Below, one piece after another: positions 54,218-64,000 of a stretch of 64,000 nucleotides of DNA. The position numbers and the translations under genes were made by a program. The stretch is from Gliomastix tumulicola (lineage: Eukaryota; Ascomycota; Sordariomycetes; Hypocreales; Bionectriaceae), in assembly GCA_001599755.1 (NCBI GenBank), contig BCHX01000006.1, forward strand, positions 310,001 to 374,000, read 5' to 3'. How positions within the stretch are numbered: the stretch's first letter is position 1; every line of letters starts with the position of its first letter. The notes beneath the pieces are model-generated. The model saw only the letters and a program-made list of their open reading frames with translations. It searched no databases and was not told where the DNA came from.

Positions 54218-54894
54218 GGTAGGGGAGTATCGTGGCAGAGCACTGCAAACGTGAAAGAGACCAGTGCGCGCGCGGCGTGTTGTTGATTGTGCTTCACGGT
54301 TTGTGGTGTTCTTGCGTTGAAGAGCGTGAGAAGGCACCGTGTACACCGCCACCCCCTCTTTAGTTCTTCGCCTCGCTTAAAGCGTGTTCTCAAGCAGGCG
54401 CTAAACCACAAAGGTATGACATCATGCAGTCGATGCCATATTCATTATTCTCCCCATTGGTGAACAAAACATCTCGCTATCCTATCAGATCCTCTCCAAC
54501 GCGCTTCATCAACATCTTCTTGAGCAGTGTTTCATCAAAAGATCGATACAACAGTCACAGATACCACTTAATGTTATCACTTCATTGATACTAATAGGTT
54601 TTTATCCGGATTCCGGAGTCCATTGGGCAAATTATGCACTCGTGAATTTCATTATACCTCGTGGGAGATTATCTAACCGTCCTAACTTCGGACGTATGAT
54701 TTAAAGTGTAAAGACAGAGGTGTGTGTGGAATGACCGACCTATCTCACCAACTATCTAGCCGACTTGGGCTATTGATCAGTATTATCAGAACAGAGAGAA
54801 AGAAAAACGCCGATGCGGGCGTATGAAAGAGAAGGCTCAAACCCGAGAGCAGTATCATGAGCCAGTCTCATTTCCTAGGAACCAAAGGAATACT
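54218..54894. other. Intergenic, no gene seen
   Basis: 677 bp. AT-rich, with no supported gene. It lies upstream of the glyoxalase-like gene and downstream of the RING gene. Confidence 0.45.
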
Positions 54895-56241
54895 TCAGCC
54901 GTAATGTCCGCGGCGTGCAGAAGCGCGACCTCGCGGTCCCTGAGCAGAGTCTCGGCGCGGAGTCAAATACGACTGAATAGTAGGGGAAGTCTCGCGCCGC
55001 ACGAGGAAAGACTGATCTGGGCCATCAAAGTCGACGATCCCCTCAGAGCCAAAATGGGGCAAAGTCGGTTGACGGTTATCCGGCGTGACAATCCCGAAGC
55101 CGTAGTAGTGCTCGGCGTAGCGATCGGCGTAGTGCTCGGCGTAGCGGTCGGCGTAGCGGTTGTCAGGTCGAACGTGATACGTAGCTTCGACGGGCCTGGC
55201 GTGGTGATGCCCAGCGTGAAAGCCAGTTGTGACGTGGCTATTGTTAACGATAGGGTGAAAGACGGACGGGATGTGATAATGGGGATCTTCCTCATAGTCA
55301 GGTAGGTCGGGTTGCTCATCCTCGGGCTGCTCCCCCTCAACTTGGGCCTGGATGCGAGGAACATCTTCAGGAAACTCGAGCAGAGGATGATGGTATCCTT
55401 GCAGCTCGGCGTCCGGAGTGGTCGTCTTGACAGGGTTGAGGCTGACGTAGAGCCATTTGCAGGACGCGTTTTCCTCCTCTCTGATGTTCAGCTCGCCTTG
55501 CATGAAGACGTTCTCGAAGTGTCGGACCCGGACAATCATCTCGCCGGGCTGGTAGAACCTGGTGCCGTCGCGCTTGTACTCATCAAGGGCAGCAAAAACG
55601 CGCTGGCGCAGGATAGTGCCATCCGCTTGAACCCCGTCGTTGCGGGAGTACTCGAAGTTGACGCGGAACTGCTTGGAGACAGTCTGGTCGACGATGTGCG
55701 AGTACGCGACAAAGTCGAAATCGAGAATCGCCCCAGCAAAGGCATCAGACGACACAGCGCAGATGTGGTTCCGGAACGTGTCCACAAGCCGGCAAATCGG
55801 GCACAGCTCGGGCAGAGTGACGTCCGGCGCCGTTCGCTGCTGGCGCTCCGTGGTGCCAGGCCAGAATCTCGCGATGCTGACCTGGTGCTTGCACCGCGAG
55901 TGCACGAGGGGCGCTCGGCAGATGGAGCAGGATTGGCCAAAACGAGGCGCGGCCTTCAGCCAAGCGTTGAGGCAAGGAAGGCCCATAAGGTGACCGCAGG
56001 GCAGGATGACGAGTGGTCCGCAAGAGGCCTCAAGATCTTCCGCGTTGATCATCGGTCCATACCGGTCCCTCGTGGTGAACGGGTTCATGCAGCTCGTGCA
56101 CGAGACCTCCCCGTTGAGATAGTCAGCGTTGTTCTCGAGCTGGGGCTTGACCTCAGGCCAGTAGTTGGATCCGTTGTCGTTGGCCCCAGGACCGCCAGCA
56201 GGCCGAGAGGCGCCCGCCTCCGAGTTATTGTTGCCGGACAT
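54895..56241 (-). CDS. RING-finger protein, possible E3 ubiquitin ligase
   Basis: Single exon, 448 aa from the ATG at 56241 (MSGNNNSEAGAS); an in-frame Met 31 codons upstream is possible. A RING-type zinc-binding region covers about residues 48-105: CTSCMNPF, then PCGHLMGLPCLNAWL and SCSICRAPLVHSRCKHQ. A further CPICRLVD occurs about 40 residues on. The spacing between the first cysteine pair and the C-x-H core is long, so it is an atypical RING. The C-terminus is low-complexity and contains a short tandem repeat (YADRYAEHYADRYAEHYYG). RING proteins usually recruit E2 enzymes for ubiquitin transfer; the substrate is unknown. A long antisense frame over it is a shadow. Confidence 0.8.
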   Translation of the reverse strand: MSGNNNSEAGASRPAGGPGANDNGSNYWPEVKPQLENNADYLNGEVSCTSCMNPFTTRDRYGPMINAEDLEASCGPLVILPCGHLMGLPCLNAWLKAAPRFGQSCSICRAPLVHSRCKHQVSIARFWPGTTERQQRTAPDVTLPELCPICRLVDTFRNHICAVSSDAFAGAILDFDFVAYSHIVDQTVSKQFRVNFEYSRNDGVQADGTILRQRVFAALDEYKRDGTRFYQPGEMIVRVRHFENVFMQGELNIREEENASCKWLYVSLNPVKTTTPDAELQGYHHPLLEFPEDVPRIQAQVEGEQPEDEQPDLPDYEEDPHYHIPSVFHPIVNNSHVTTGFHAGHHHARPVEATYHVRPDNRYADRYAEHYADRYAEHYYGFGIVTPDNRQPTLPHFGSEGIVDFDGPDQSFLVRRETSPTIQSYLTPRRDSAQGPRGRASARRGHYG

Positions 56242-57248
56242 ATTGCGAGCGGCTTTCGGGTCAGATGCAGAGAAAGCCGAGTTGAGTATTCGTAGTCGAG
56301 ACGTGCGTTGTGAGAAGTCAGGAGGTCTCACCAAGGTTGTTGGTGATTAACCAAGAAAGTCCGTGCGCAGCGTGTCGGATGAAGGCGTCCTTTTATGTGC
56401 CGTCAGTACATGCACCCTTTCAGTGGCCTTGAGATTGCTTTGTTGGATTGAACTGTGTCGTTTTCACGCGATGTAATTGTTCCTCGCTGATTCACACCGC
56501 TAGATGGCCACGTTCACGAACAGTTACTTCTCATGGATGTAACAAGCTTGTGAACTTATTAGGCTATGTGACACTGTGGATTGGAAAAAGTCCCGTACAT
56601 CCCGGCCCATGGATATGTCCATCGACGAACACGTGCATCACACAACCTTTTCTTCGTATTACCTTGATCAGACGATACCGTACTCATTAGATTCACCTCC
56701 ATTCAGACACCAATTTTTTAAAATCTTCCAGCTTTGATTCGGAGTGAAAGTAGTTTCGACAACTCACGCGTAGGGCAGCGATCATAGCGACTTTTGACTC
56801 AGCCTGAACCGGCATCCAGTGTTAGTTGACGCGCACAGCCTACAGTGAGACGACTACTACTCTACTTCTTGTCACCATAGTTATCAACCGACGAGGACAG
56901 AATTAAATAGGTGCATTGCAAAAGCTAGAGATTAGAGGACTACGTCACCTGGTTCGAGATGGTGATACAGTCAAGGGAAACTTGGCTCAGTATGTGTCTC
57001 TCCGAGCCACCATCGTAAGCTACGTTACTATTCACTTCAGGCTGTTGACTATGACTATCGATTTTCCTATGCCTCATGGGGTTGCGACTGATACCCCCTG
57101 CATTGAGTATGAGCCAAGGTGCTGAGTGTACGTAAGCGAGTCACTTGCAGCAAGCCGGCGATGATGACTCATGTAATGTTTTTTTTAATATTCGGTTACT
57201 ATTCACTCTAGTAAAAGGGATGTATTTAAATACCAATGAAATATCATG
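56242..57248. other. Intergenic, no gene seen
   Basis: 1007 bp with only short frames. It includes the RING gene promoter and the 3' flank of the GT2 gene. Confidence 0.45.
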
Positions 57249-58652
57249 TTAATCTAGCAGCGCTGTCCGTTCGTTTGCAAGTTCCGACTCTACCGTGGCC
57301 GTGCTACTCTGATCCAACCTGTAAATGTCTTGCAATGTCAGAACATCATACAGCTGGAAGAATCTACAGACATATCTGAAAGCATAATGGAAAATCAGCA
57401 TGTTCGGATCATCCGGGCAGGAAAGAAAGTTACCGAAGATCCTGACCGCCTCGTTCATTGCCGACCAGACCATGAGACAAATCCCAGCGAGGATGGGATG
57501 TGTCAGCTTGAAGAGGCAGAGTCTGAGGGCAACATCGACAGCAGTCTTCAGGAGGATGGAGAGGCCGCCCATGCCGTCTACATGCGCCATGAAGCAGGAC
57601 CAGGGGTGTTTCTTCAGACTCCTCGCATCTCTGATCAGAACGGGGTGGCTGTTTTGAGAGGTGGCTCGTACCCATCGAAGCAGCTGGCCCCAAGATTTGG
57701 GTAGTTCACCGAGCCCGGCTTCTATGGTAGTCGCGAGAGTGTCCTGGTACACGATATTCAACCCTTCCTTTAGGACCTCACGGACCAAGGAGTCAAAATT
57801 GTCCGACTCAAATCCAGTTTGATGGGGAGATAGATCTCTATGGTACCTGTCGTGGCAGACTCGCGCAAGAAGGTTGTTTCCCTGCAGAAACTTGGTCCGA
57901 TAGGCGACAACCCGGTCAGATGTGACAAATGCACCCCCATCAATAGCGTTCGAAGCGCAGAGATCCCAGTTTTGGCTCTCGAAGTACGTGTAGGCGATGA
58001 AGTTCAGAGCAGACTCCCACGAACTTCTGGCCTCGCATGTTCTGACACGCTTGGGCACAGCTACAGCCCCAACCTCTGGGGAGTCGAAGGGGGCGACAGT
58101 ATCGTCGAGAAAGCACCCATCCCAGCGCTGGCGTTGATCCGCTATGATCGTGATCTCAGTCTCTATGCGCGGCATAGCCTTCGTGAACTGCGGAGGCGAT
58201 GATACGGCGGGCACAGCATGGATCATCAGGTGTGTCTCAGCGCCATATTCGGCACAGCATTCCAGGGCCACGGTCTGGAATATCTCCTTACACCTCTGGT
58301 AGTTTACATGCCCAACGGTGATGACGCAGAGCGTATGCGGTCTGTTGTGAAGGATCGCCTTGACGCACTTTCTGAATTCATCACCCACAGGGTTGAACGT
58401 CGGAAGTACGACGGTGACATCATCTCTGGGTTGGAACTGTTGATCGAGAGAAAAAGTGTGCGGCACATAGAGATAGAAGCATGCATACAGGTGCCAAACT
58501 TGGCGAGTATACTTGAGTACACAAATGAAGAGAAATGGGACCGCCCATGGGCCAAATATACGCCTCAGGAGAACTGTAAAGCATATGAGGCCCGAAACGC
58601 ATTGGAGTAGCCGGAAGCCGGTCGCGAGGGCTGTCCAGCCGTACAGCTCCAT
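57249..58652 (-). CDS. GT2-type membrane glycosyltransferase, catalytic motifs altered
   Basis: Single exon, 467 aa. N-terminal membrane helices (LLQCVSGLICFTVLLRRIFG) precede a GT-A domain (DDVTVVLPTFNP). After it come NAIDGGAFVTSDRVVAYRTK and SWGQLLRWVRATSQN, then two or more C-terminal helices (about residues 360-430). The layout matches fungal GT2 hyaluronan-synthase-like proteins. However, the usual metal-binding DDD cluster is replaced by IIADQRQRWDGCFL, and the usual GDD before the acceptor site reads FESDNFDSL. The Q..RW motif is kept. The frame is undisturbed, so it is expressed or only recently free of constraint. It may have changed donor chemistry or lost activity. Confidence 0.82.
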   Translation of the reverse strand: MELYGWTALATGFRLLQCVSGLICFTVLLRRIFGPWAVPFLFICVLKYTRQVWHLYACFYLYVPHTFSLDQQFQPRDDVTVVLPTFNPVGDEFRKCVKAILHNRPHTLCVITVGHVNYQRCKEIFQTVALECCAEYGAETHLMIHAVPAVSSPPQFTKAMPRIETEITIIADQRQRWDGCFLDDTVAPFDSPEVGAVAVPKRVRTCEARSSWESALNFIAYTYFESQNWDLCASNAIDGGAFVTSDRVVAYRTKFLQGNNLLARVCHDRYHRDLSPHQTGFESDNFDSLVREVLKEGLNIVYQDTLATTIEAGLGELPKSWGQLLRWVRATSQNSHPVLIRDARSLKKHPWSCFMAHVDGMGGLSILLKTAVDVALRLCLFKLTHPILAGICLMVWSAMNEAVRIFGNFLSCPDDPNMLIFHYAFRYVCRFFQLYDVLTLQDIYRLDQSSTATVESELANERTALLD

Positions 58653-59305
58653 CTTGAACCAGCGACCTTTGATGGGATGAGAAAAAGATGAGTCTCTTGA
58701 CCAGGCAGTCTCTTAGAGCATCATCTTCACATGCCTGACGAGACATAACCCAATTTATCTACCTCACCCTCCGTTGTCTCGTTACTAGAAGTCGTCTGAT
58801 GACCTTGAACTCACCATTCATGATCGAAATCATCCAAGTTTTGTTCAGCTTTTCGAGCCTCCTTAGTTCCAGTGGTAAAATAAGCCATTTATCTCCAGTT
58901 CGCTGAACGTAAGCACACAACAGTTAGATATTCTTCATGCTGCTCTCATGTACCGCGTGTTGCCTTTCCAGAACAGCCCTGCCTCGGGAGCCTTTCAGTA
59001 ACTGGCTCACGGGAGGTAGGTACCAGTTCCTTGTGAGGTATTCACTGCTCCGGAGTGAGCTCAATCCGAGCATCGGTAGTATATCAACGTGTGGACAATG
59101 TTGCCATATCAATTACCGCCTCTAAGCGTCCCGTTATTCGTGAAAAGTACATGAAACAAAGAACCCAAATCCGTCGTTTTTCATGCTGACCGTGCTCGGC
59201 ACGAGGGATATCTCGATCGTCTAGAAGAGTGAATACAGTGAAGAGAACAAGACAACCAACTCAAAACGCCAACACCCAGATTGTAAACCACAACCCCCGT
59301 TTCAA
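58653..59305. other. Intergenic, no gene seen
   Basis: 653 bp between the GT2 start and the stop of the rhodopsin-like gene. No supported gene. Confidence 0.45.
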
Positions 59306-60848
59306 TCAGTCATACTGCACCGTAAAGCTCTTGGTCTGCAGAATCGCCCTCTCGCTATGATCATCCCGCTGCGCCTCCCCATCCGCAGGACTCACAGCAC
59401 CCACCGTGACGGTCGCCCCGGCACCGCCGCCCGGCCCGCCCTTCTTGTTGTCGCCCGAGAAGCGCTCCATCTCCATGGCGTCCTCCTCCGAGATGTTGTC
59501 GTTGGAGCCATTGCCGTCGGAGGCGAACTGCGCGTAGTGCCTGTTCTTGTTGCGCATGCGGCTGATGGTGTTGCTGCGCTGCGGGTTGCCGCTCGCCCCC
59601 GGGCCGCCCGTGCCGTAGGCGCCATAAGAAGAAGAGCCGTGGCCGGAGGAGGCCATGAGGCGGGGGAGGAAGTGCTTGAAGAACTTGCGGAGGGTGGGCA
59701 TGGAGCCGCAGATGACGAAGAGGTTGGCCTCGACGAAGCTGGGGGGGTGCTGCTTGTTAGCGATGGTAGTTCCCCAATAGTGAGTATTGCTGGGAGGAGA
59801 CGTACGTCCAGACGTTGGCCGGAGCGGCCGCCCAGGAGGGATCGTCACTGGCGAGCACGGCAGGCAGATGTAGGAGTCGAACGATAGACGTGGCAACCGT
59901 CGCGGAACCAATGCCGAACACGACAATGGCACCGGCCTTCTGCAGCTTCGGCATGTGCAGCTGGTACACCATCGGGACCGGGAGGACGAAGAGCATCACG
60001 TCGGTGATGATGTTGGACACGGCCGTGGCCATGTACAGGATCGCGGCGTCGATGCAGGAGCCGCCCTGGACGCTGAAGTTGAACGCCTTGTTTGGCGGGC
60101 TGCAGTTGAAGAACATCATGAAGGTGATGATGACGGTGTAGAGCGCGACGATGCCGATGCTGATCCACACGGACAGTCGGAACCATCTCTGCGGCGAGAG
60201 GTGGAGGTAGAAGGTGAGGAGGGAGAGCTTGACGAAGCCGTTGCAGAGCATGTAGATCGGTGCGCCGATGTAGCTCAGCTGTGCGTTTGTGAGCGAGTGT
60301 CGATGAACACGGGATGGTATATACTGAAGGACGTACTAGGGAATATCTCTCAAAGTCTGATAGGGACATCTCCCAGGAATGGGCGCACATGCCCCCTTGG
60401 GCGATAGAAACTATCCATAGTGTCAGTGCGTAGTCGGCGCGAGTGCAGTCGTGTTATCGAGGACTCACCCGTTAATAGCAGTTGCGTGAGGACGGAGGCA
60501 AGCTGATATGTGTCAGTCAAAGTTCGTCTGTGATGCAAGCGCAGAACAGGTCGCATACCCATCCTAGAAACATGAAGCCTGCGTAGTCACTCCATTAGCA
60601 CAGGACGCACAGCATGATAATTGACCAGAAGGAACCTTACCATCGTCAATCTGCAACCCCTTGGACAGAAACATCTTCGTGTAGAAGCGCTGCATCAGCG
60701 CCACAAAGGCTATCGGCGCGCCAATGCCAAAGATGAGGTAGTGCTCAAGCACCTTCTGCTGCTTGGGGTTGGCGAAGTCGACCACATATCCCTCCGGTGG
60801 CAGTCGAAAGACGTCGACGCCGTCGACCTGGAAAGGCCAGGAGGACAT
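59306..60848 (-). CDS. Rhodopsin-like (PTH11-type) fungal seven-helix membrane protein
   Basis: Six-exon model complement(join(59306..59738, 59806..60278, 60337..60410, 60469..60502, 60559..60578, 60641..60848)), 413 aa. Exons of 20 and 34 nt are needed to join LQIDDGFMFLGW, LASVLTQLLLTVSIAQGG and LLSYIGAPIYMLCNGFVKL. Seven hydrophobic segments are expected, including WISIGIVALYTVIITFMMFF and IITDVMLFVLPVPMVYQL. The conserved Cys-rich loop (FNCSPPNKAF, GSCIDAAILYMATAVSNIIT) is typical of the fungal integral membrane domain called rhodopsin-like. The cytosolic tail is Gly/Ser-rich. Such proteins are thought to sense surfaces or nutrients. No CFEM domain at the N-terminus. The start at 60848 follows a 5' leader; no signal peptide. 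Confidence 0.88.
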
Positions 60849-60985
60849 CGTTCGTACAGGTCCCGCCGCCCAATTCTCCTCGTTTGCTTTCTTTCTCCCT
60901 TCTCGTCCGTCCGTGACCTTCTCTCTAATATCAATCGATTCGTCGGTCGTATGCAATGATCAGGAGAACAAAAGTCGGGACGGAA

Positions 60986-61009
60986 GTGTGTGTGTGTGTG
61001 TGTGTGTGT
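60986..61009. repeat. (GT)12 microsatellite
   Basis: Perfect GT dinucleotide run upstream of the rhodopsin-like gene. Confidence 0.95.
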
Positions 61010-62421
61010 CAAATATATGGAGTAACGAGAGGGGGGGGAGAGTTCAGCAAGATCGGGGTCTCGGATGTGTCTTTCCTTATAGCCAGCCCTGTTCCTGGTC
61101 CGTTCTGCAATCCCCCACAGGACGAAACCTGACTCGCCTTCTAGACCCCGTCTTCCCAGTATGAAAAGGGGTCAGGATGGAAAAGATCAGCTCTCCAAAT
61201 TTCCAACTCTGGCTCAAGTGACAACCGGACGCACGCCGTAGGCAGATCGCCCGCGCTCTCGATACGAATATGTAGGGGATTGGGATGGGCAAGGGGGAAC
61301 GGGACCGGGACGTGCGCTAGGAATTTAGGACCAAGACCGTGTGCTTCCCAAGGTTTTTCTTATTCCTCCCCTCATCTCCTTTTTTCTTCCCTTCCTTTGC
61401 ATCATTCATTCCCCCCCGGGGGGCACATGTAGCCTGTGGCAGATACAAACTAAGAGACAAGCTAATGCGAGCGAGTCATGCCAGAATACAACGCTACAGG
61501 TATAGCCCCAAACTTTGCAACCCAAAAAGGGGGGACTGCTCAATTCCATCAGCAAGCCAAGACAGAGCTGTCCTTTCCAAGACAGGCATGCAGGGGGCAT
61601 GAGGTGGCGAGCCGGAAGCTCTTCCGCGCCAGGATTCGAGGCCAAGTGGTTCTGTACGCGTTTTCACACAGTTGGGGGGTTTTTTTTTTCTTCTTATCCT
61701 TCGTTTTCTTATGGCCGTGAAGATCGCTGAGTAGTTCACGAAGAGTTCACGAAGTGGTTCATGAGGGGGAAGCACGTCCCGTGGGTTTCTCCGGACTACT
61801 CCTCTCCGTACCTGACCAGCCCGAAGCCACCAGAAGAACACTAAGCTGGCTGGCGCGGAGCTACAGAGCCACCTCACGCCATTCTTTTTCAGCTGAGGAA
61901 TGCCGGCTGAACACGAAGAGAGCATCATCTCCGCGAGTTTATTCACCTGACATAAGGCCAGCCTAACGGGCATGGGAGAAACAAGGACGAGAGGCAATAT
62001 CTCAAACGGCTGCACGACATGGAAAACATCTGCCGAAGGTGGTATGTACTTTGAATGGTCTTCGCTGCCCGCCGCCCTGGCACAGAATTTGGAGAAGCCC
62101 TGGACCCTGCTGCTCCGTTGCCATAAAAAAACAGGTCTTCGGCGACTCGGAGAAAACCTGCTGAAGAAGAAGGGCCCGTGAGCAGAAATGCTCGGCAATC
62201 GGGGGGAGGCGGTTGTTCCCCTGCCCAGCCGCTCCACACGCACGAATGCATGAGGCTCAGTCTGTATGACTGGTGAAATTTCCCATCTCCCCCGCCAAGT
62301 CTCAGTGGCTGCCGCGCCGTTCTTCTTCTTCCCAGCCGGCCCTCATACATAAGACACGCACCTGGTCCGGCTCTCGAGAGCATGAAATATATACCTCACG
62401 TCTCACCTATCACCATGATCC

Positions 62422-62448
62422 CTCTCTCTCTCTCTCTCTCTCTCTCGC
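62422..62448. repeat. (CT)13 microsatellite
   Basis: Perfect CT run of 27 nt; a shorter one occurs at about 63469-63488. Confidence 0.95.
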
Positions 62449-64000
62449 AGGCCTATCCCAGGCATCGCCGTGGTCCAGACCGTCAGCCGTGTTTTCTGGC
62501 TCGAAATAAGCATACCCCCTCGAATCCGGGGGCGCTGTCCACTGGGGGGGTTCGATAACTTTGGAGGGCCGCGCGGGCAAGGGGGAGATCATACAATAGT
62601 CTCGCCACTCCAGCGAGGAGAAAAATCCGCCCGCCCGCAAAAATGAGCAGCCGCCGTCGCGCACATCCTCCACTGACTATTGGCACACTTGTTGTTGGTG
62701 CGCTGGACGCGCGCGCTGCACAGAGAGAGAGAGAGGGCCCTGAGACTATTGACGGGGAGTGACGGGTGGCGGGGTTAGCAGTGTTTCTTTCCACTGAGGA
62801 GCTGAAAGTCCAGCAAGTCCAGCGGGCTAACAAAAGGTTCATTGCCCACTCACTGCTGGGGGAGGGACACACTAACGAAACTAGAAAATGCGCCGTGCCC
62901 CTCTCCGTCTCTTCACGACGTGTTAGCAGGTTTGCTAGCGTTGGCCAGTGAGAAACAGGGACTCGTCAGCACTGTCCATCGGCGACAGCAGTGCCGATTC
63001 CAAGAAAAACCGAAGCAGCAGGTTGCAAGACCTCGGTAGTCGTCCTTGGCCCAGCGATATAGGCCCAGGGAAAGGGGGATATTACGCGGCCCTCCGATGG
63101 TGGCGCACTGCGCATCGTGAACCCCTCTCCAAAATGAAACCCAAGAATGCAACGCTGTTTGTCTGTCTATAGAACGCAACTGCCGGGCGCATGTTCAGGT
63201 TAGAATGAATAGAGAGTCTGGGGCGGGTGGCTCAGTCGGTCAGCGAGCAGGTGGGCGTGAAACAGCTTGGTCGTCTCATCACGACAATGCGCTTCTCGCG
63301 ACGATTGCGGCCAAGGTCCAGAATTCAGATGCTCCGTGATCTGCCAGGGGGGGGCATACCCTGGTCAACTTTCGATGCAGGTACATGAGTCGGTGACTCG
63401 CATGAGGAGTCGAGACCCTGTGTCCGGCCTTGTTGCCTGCCTTCCTTGGTTCTTATCTTTTTCCCTGTCTCTCTCTCTCTCTCTCTCCCTCTAAATTTCT
63501 TCACTTCTACCCTAGAAAGTATTCCAGTTTTCGCCTGGAGAAACACATCTTTCTGCGGAAGATTAGTGCCTGGTAGGGCCAAAACTTCCGCAAGTTCGGA
63601 TGGACCCCATGCTCTGGAGACCCGAACGAGCTGCTGCACTGGGAATGGCTGGCTCAAAACGCGGAGAGCCGGTCTGCAGATCCCTGCTCTTCTCCGTTAA
63701 ATGAGAGGGGATCTACTGGACGAAGTGGGAAGCACCATGTGGGGGAGGGAATGTTCTGCAACGACTGGAATGGAATCAGCTTGCAGTTGCACCGCTGTCT
63801 TCTTGGAAGCAGACGGAATTTGCCCATGAGGGATGGAAATGAGACTGGAGTGTGCCCCCTCTCCCCCCTCACGCGGAGAGCGAGGCCGCATGAGGGAAGC
63901 AGGCCGCACAGCCAGTCTTGAAACGGGATGGTTATCTCACCAGCGTGGCAGGTTTCCGGATGCCGTGCTTGGAGAGTGAGTGTCTTGCACGTGGGCGTCA

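Larger units (their letters stand above)
60849..64000. other. 3.1-kb gene-empty tract with microsatellites
   Basis: No coding region is supported. The longest frame (61494-62243, minus, 249 codons) is low in hydrophobic patterning and has no domain. Pyrimidine and purine runs are frequent. It could be a long promoter or leader for a gene beyond 64000, or a long non-coding transcript; the sequence alone does not decide. Confidence 0.45.

Noticed and set aside
55312..56295. 327-codon plus-strand frame opposite the RING gene
   Set aside because: It is antisense to a gene with clear zinc-binding motifs and has no domain of its own.
61494..62243. 249-codon minus-strand frame
   Set aside because: No domain, rich in Ser/Arg/Pro, overlapped by frames on the other strand; probably non-coding.
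63217..63300. tRNA-like stretch with a D-arm-like GGTGGCTCAGTCGGTCAG
   Set aside because: No matching T-arm (GGTTCGANNCC) or pairing acceptor stem follows.

Overview
The window is nuclear DNA of a filamentous ascomycete (Pezizomycotina, most like a Sordariomycete). Genes sit on both strands, mostly single or divergent. Most are broken by 39-81 nt introns with GT..AG ends and CTAAC-type branch points. The families are typical of these fungi: Zn2Cys6 regulators, UstYa/DUF3328 oxidases, a quinate (qa/qut) cluster, a rhodopsin-like membrane protein, GH16/GH43/GH88 enzymes and a Dal5-type permease. All exon structures were spliced by eye from consensus sites and frame continuity.

Region 1 (1-6 kb) holds a short bZIP-type/DUF3425 regulator and a large Clr5-ankyrin repeat protein.

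Region 2 (6.3-23.7 kb) is an accessory island of secondary-metabolite and toxin-like genes. A 1668-residue intronless Rhs/YD-repeat protein of bacterial type lies divergent from an unrecognised 424-residue protein. Next comes a compact ribosomal-peptide (dikaritin-type) cluster. Its secreted precursor carries six identical DAAEKYKGYVD segments, each of the first five followed by a dibasic Kex2-type site (KR or RR), on an exact 66-nt period. Four UstYa/DUF3328 genes flank it, and one of them has lost the histidines of both HxxHC motifs. An aegerolysin gene closes the island. The peptide cluster is the best candidate for an undescribed system here.

Region 3 (24.2-38.1 kb) is a quinate/shikimate catabolic cluster. 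It has a type II dehydroquinase, a QutA/qa-1F-like activator, a QutR/qa-1S-like repressor, a 3-dehydroshikimate dehydratase, two shikimate/quinate dehydrogenases and a SnoaL-like protein. It is joined to a maleylacetate reductase and an intradiol dioxygenase. Together these suggest flow from quinate or shikimate to protocatechuate, with a hydroxyquinol-to-3-oxoadipate branch alongside. The linking decarboxylating hydroxylase and a quinate permease are not in the window.

Region 4 (39-53.5 kb) is a carbohydrate-use neighbourhood: GH43, aldo/keto reductase, GH88, a Zn2Cys6 regulator, a Dal5-type MFS transporter and a secreted GH16. Region 5 (53.8-60.9 kb) has a small glyoxalase/bleomycin-resistance-like protein, a RING-finger protein, an altered GT2 glycosyltransferase and a rhodopsin-like membrane protein. 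The last 3.1 kb (60.9-64 kb) shows no gene, only microsatellites and homopolymer tracts.
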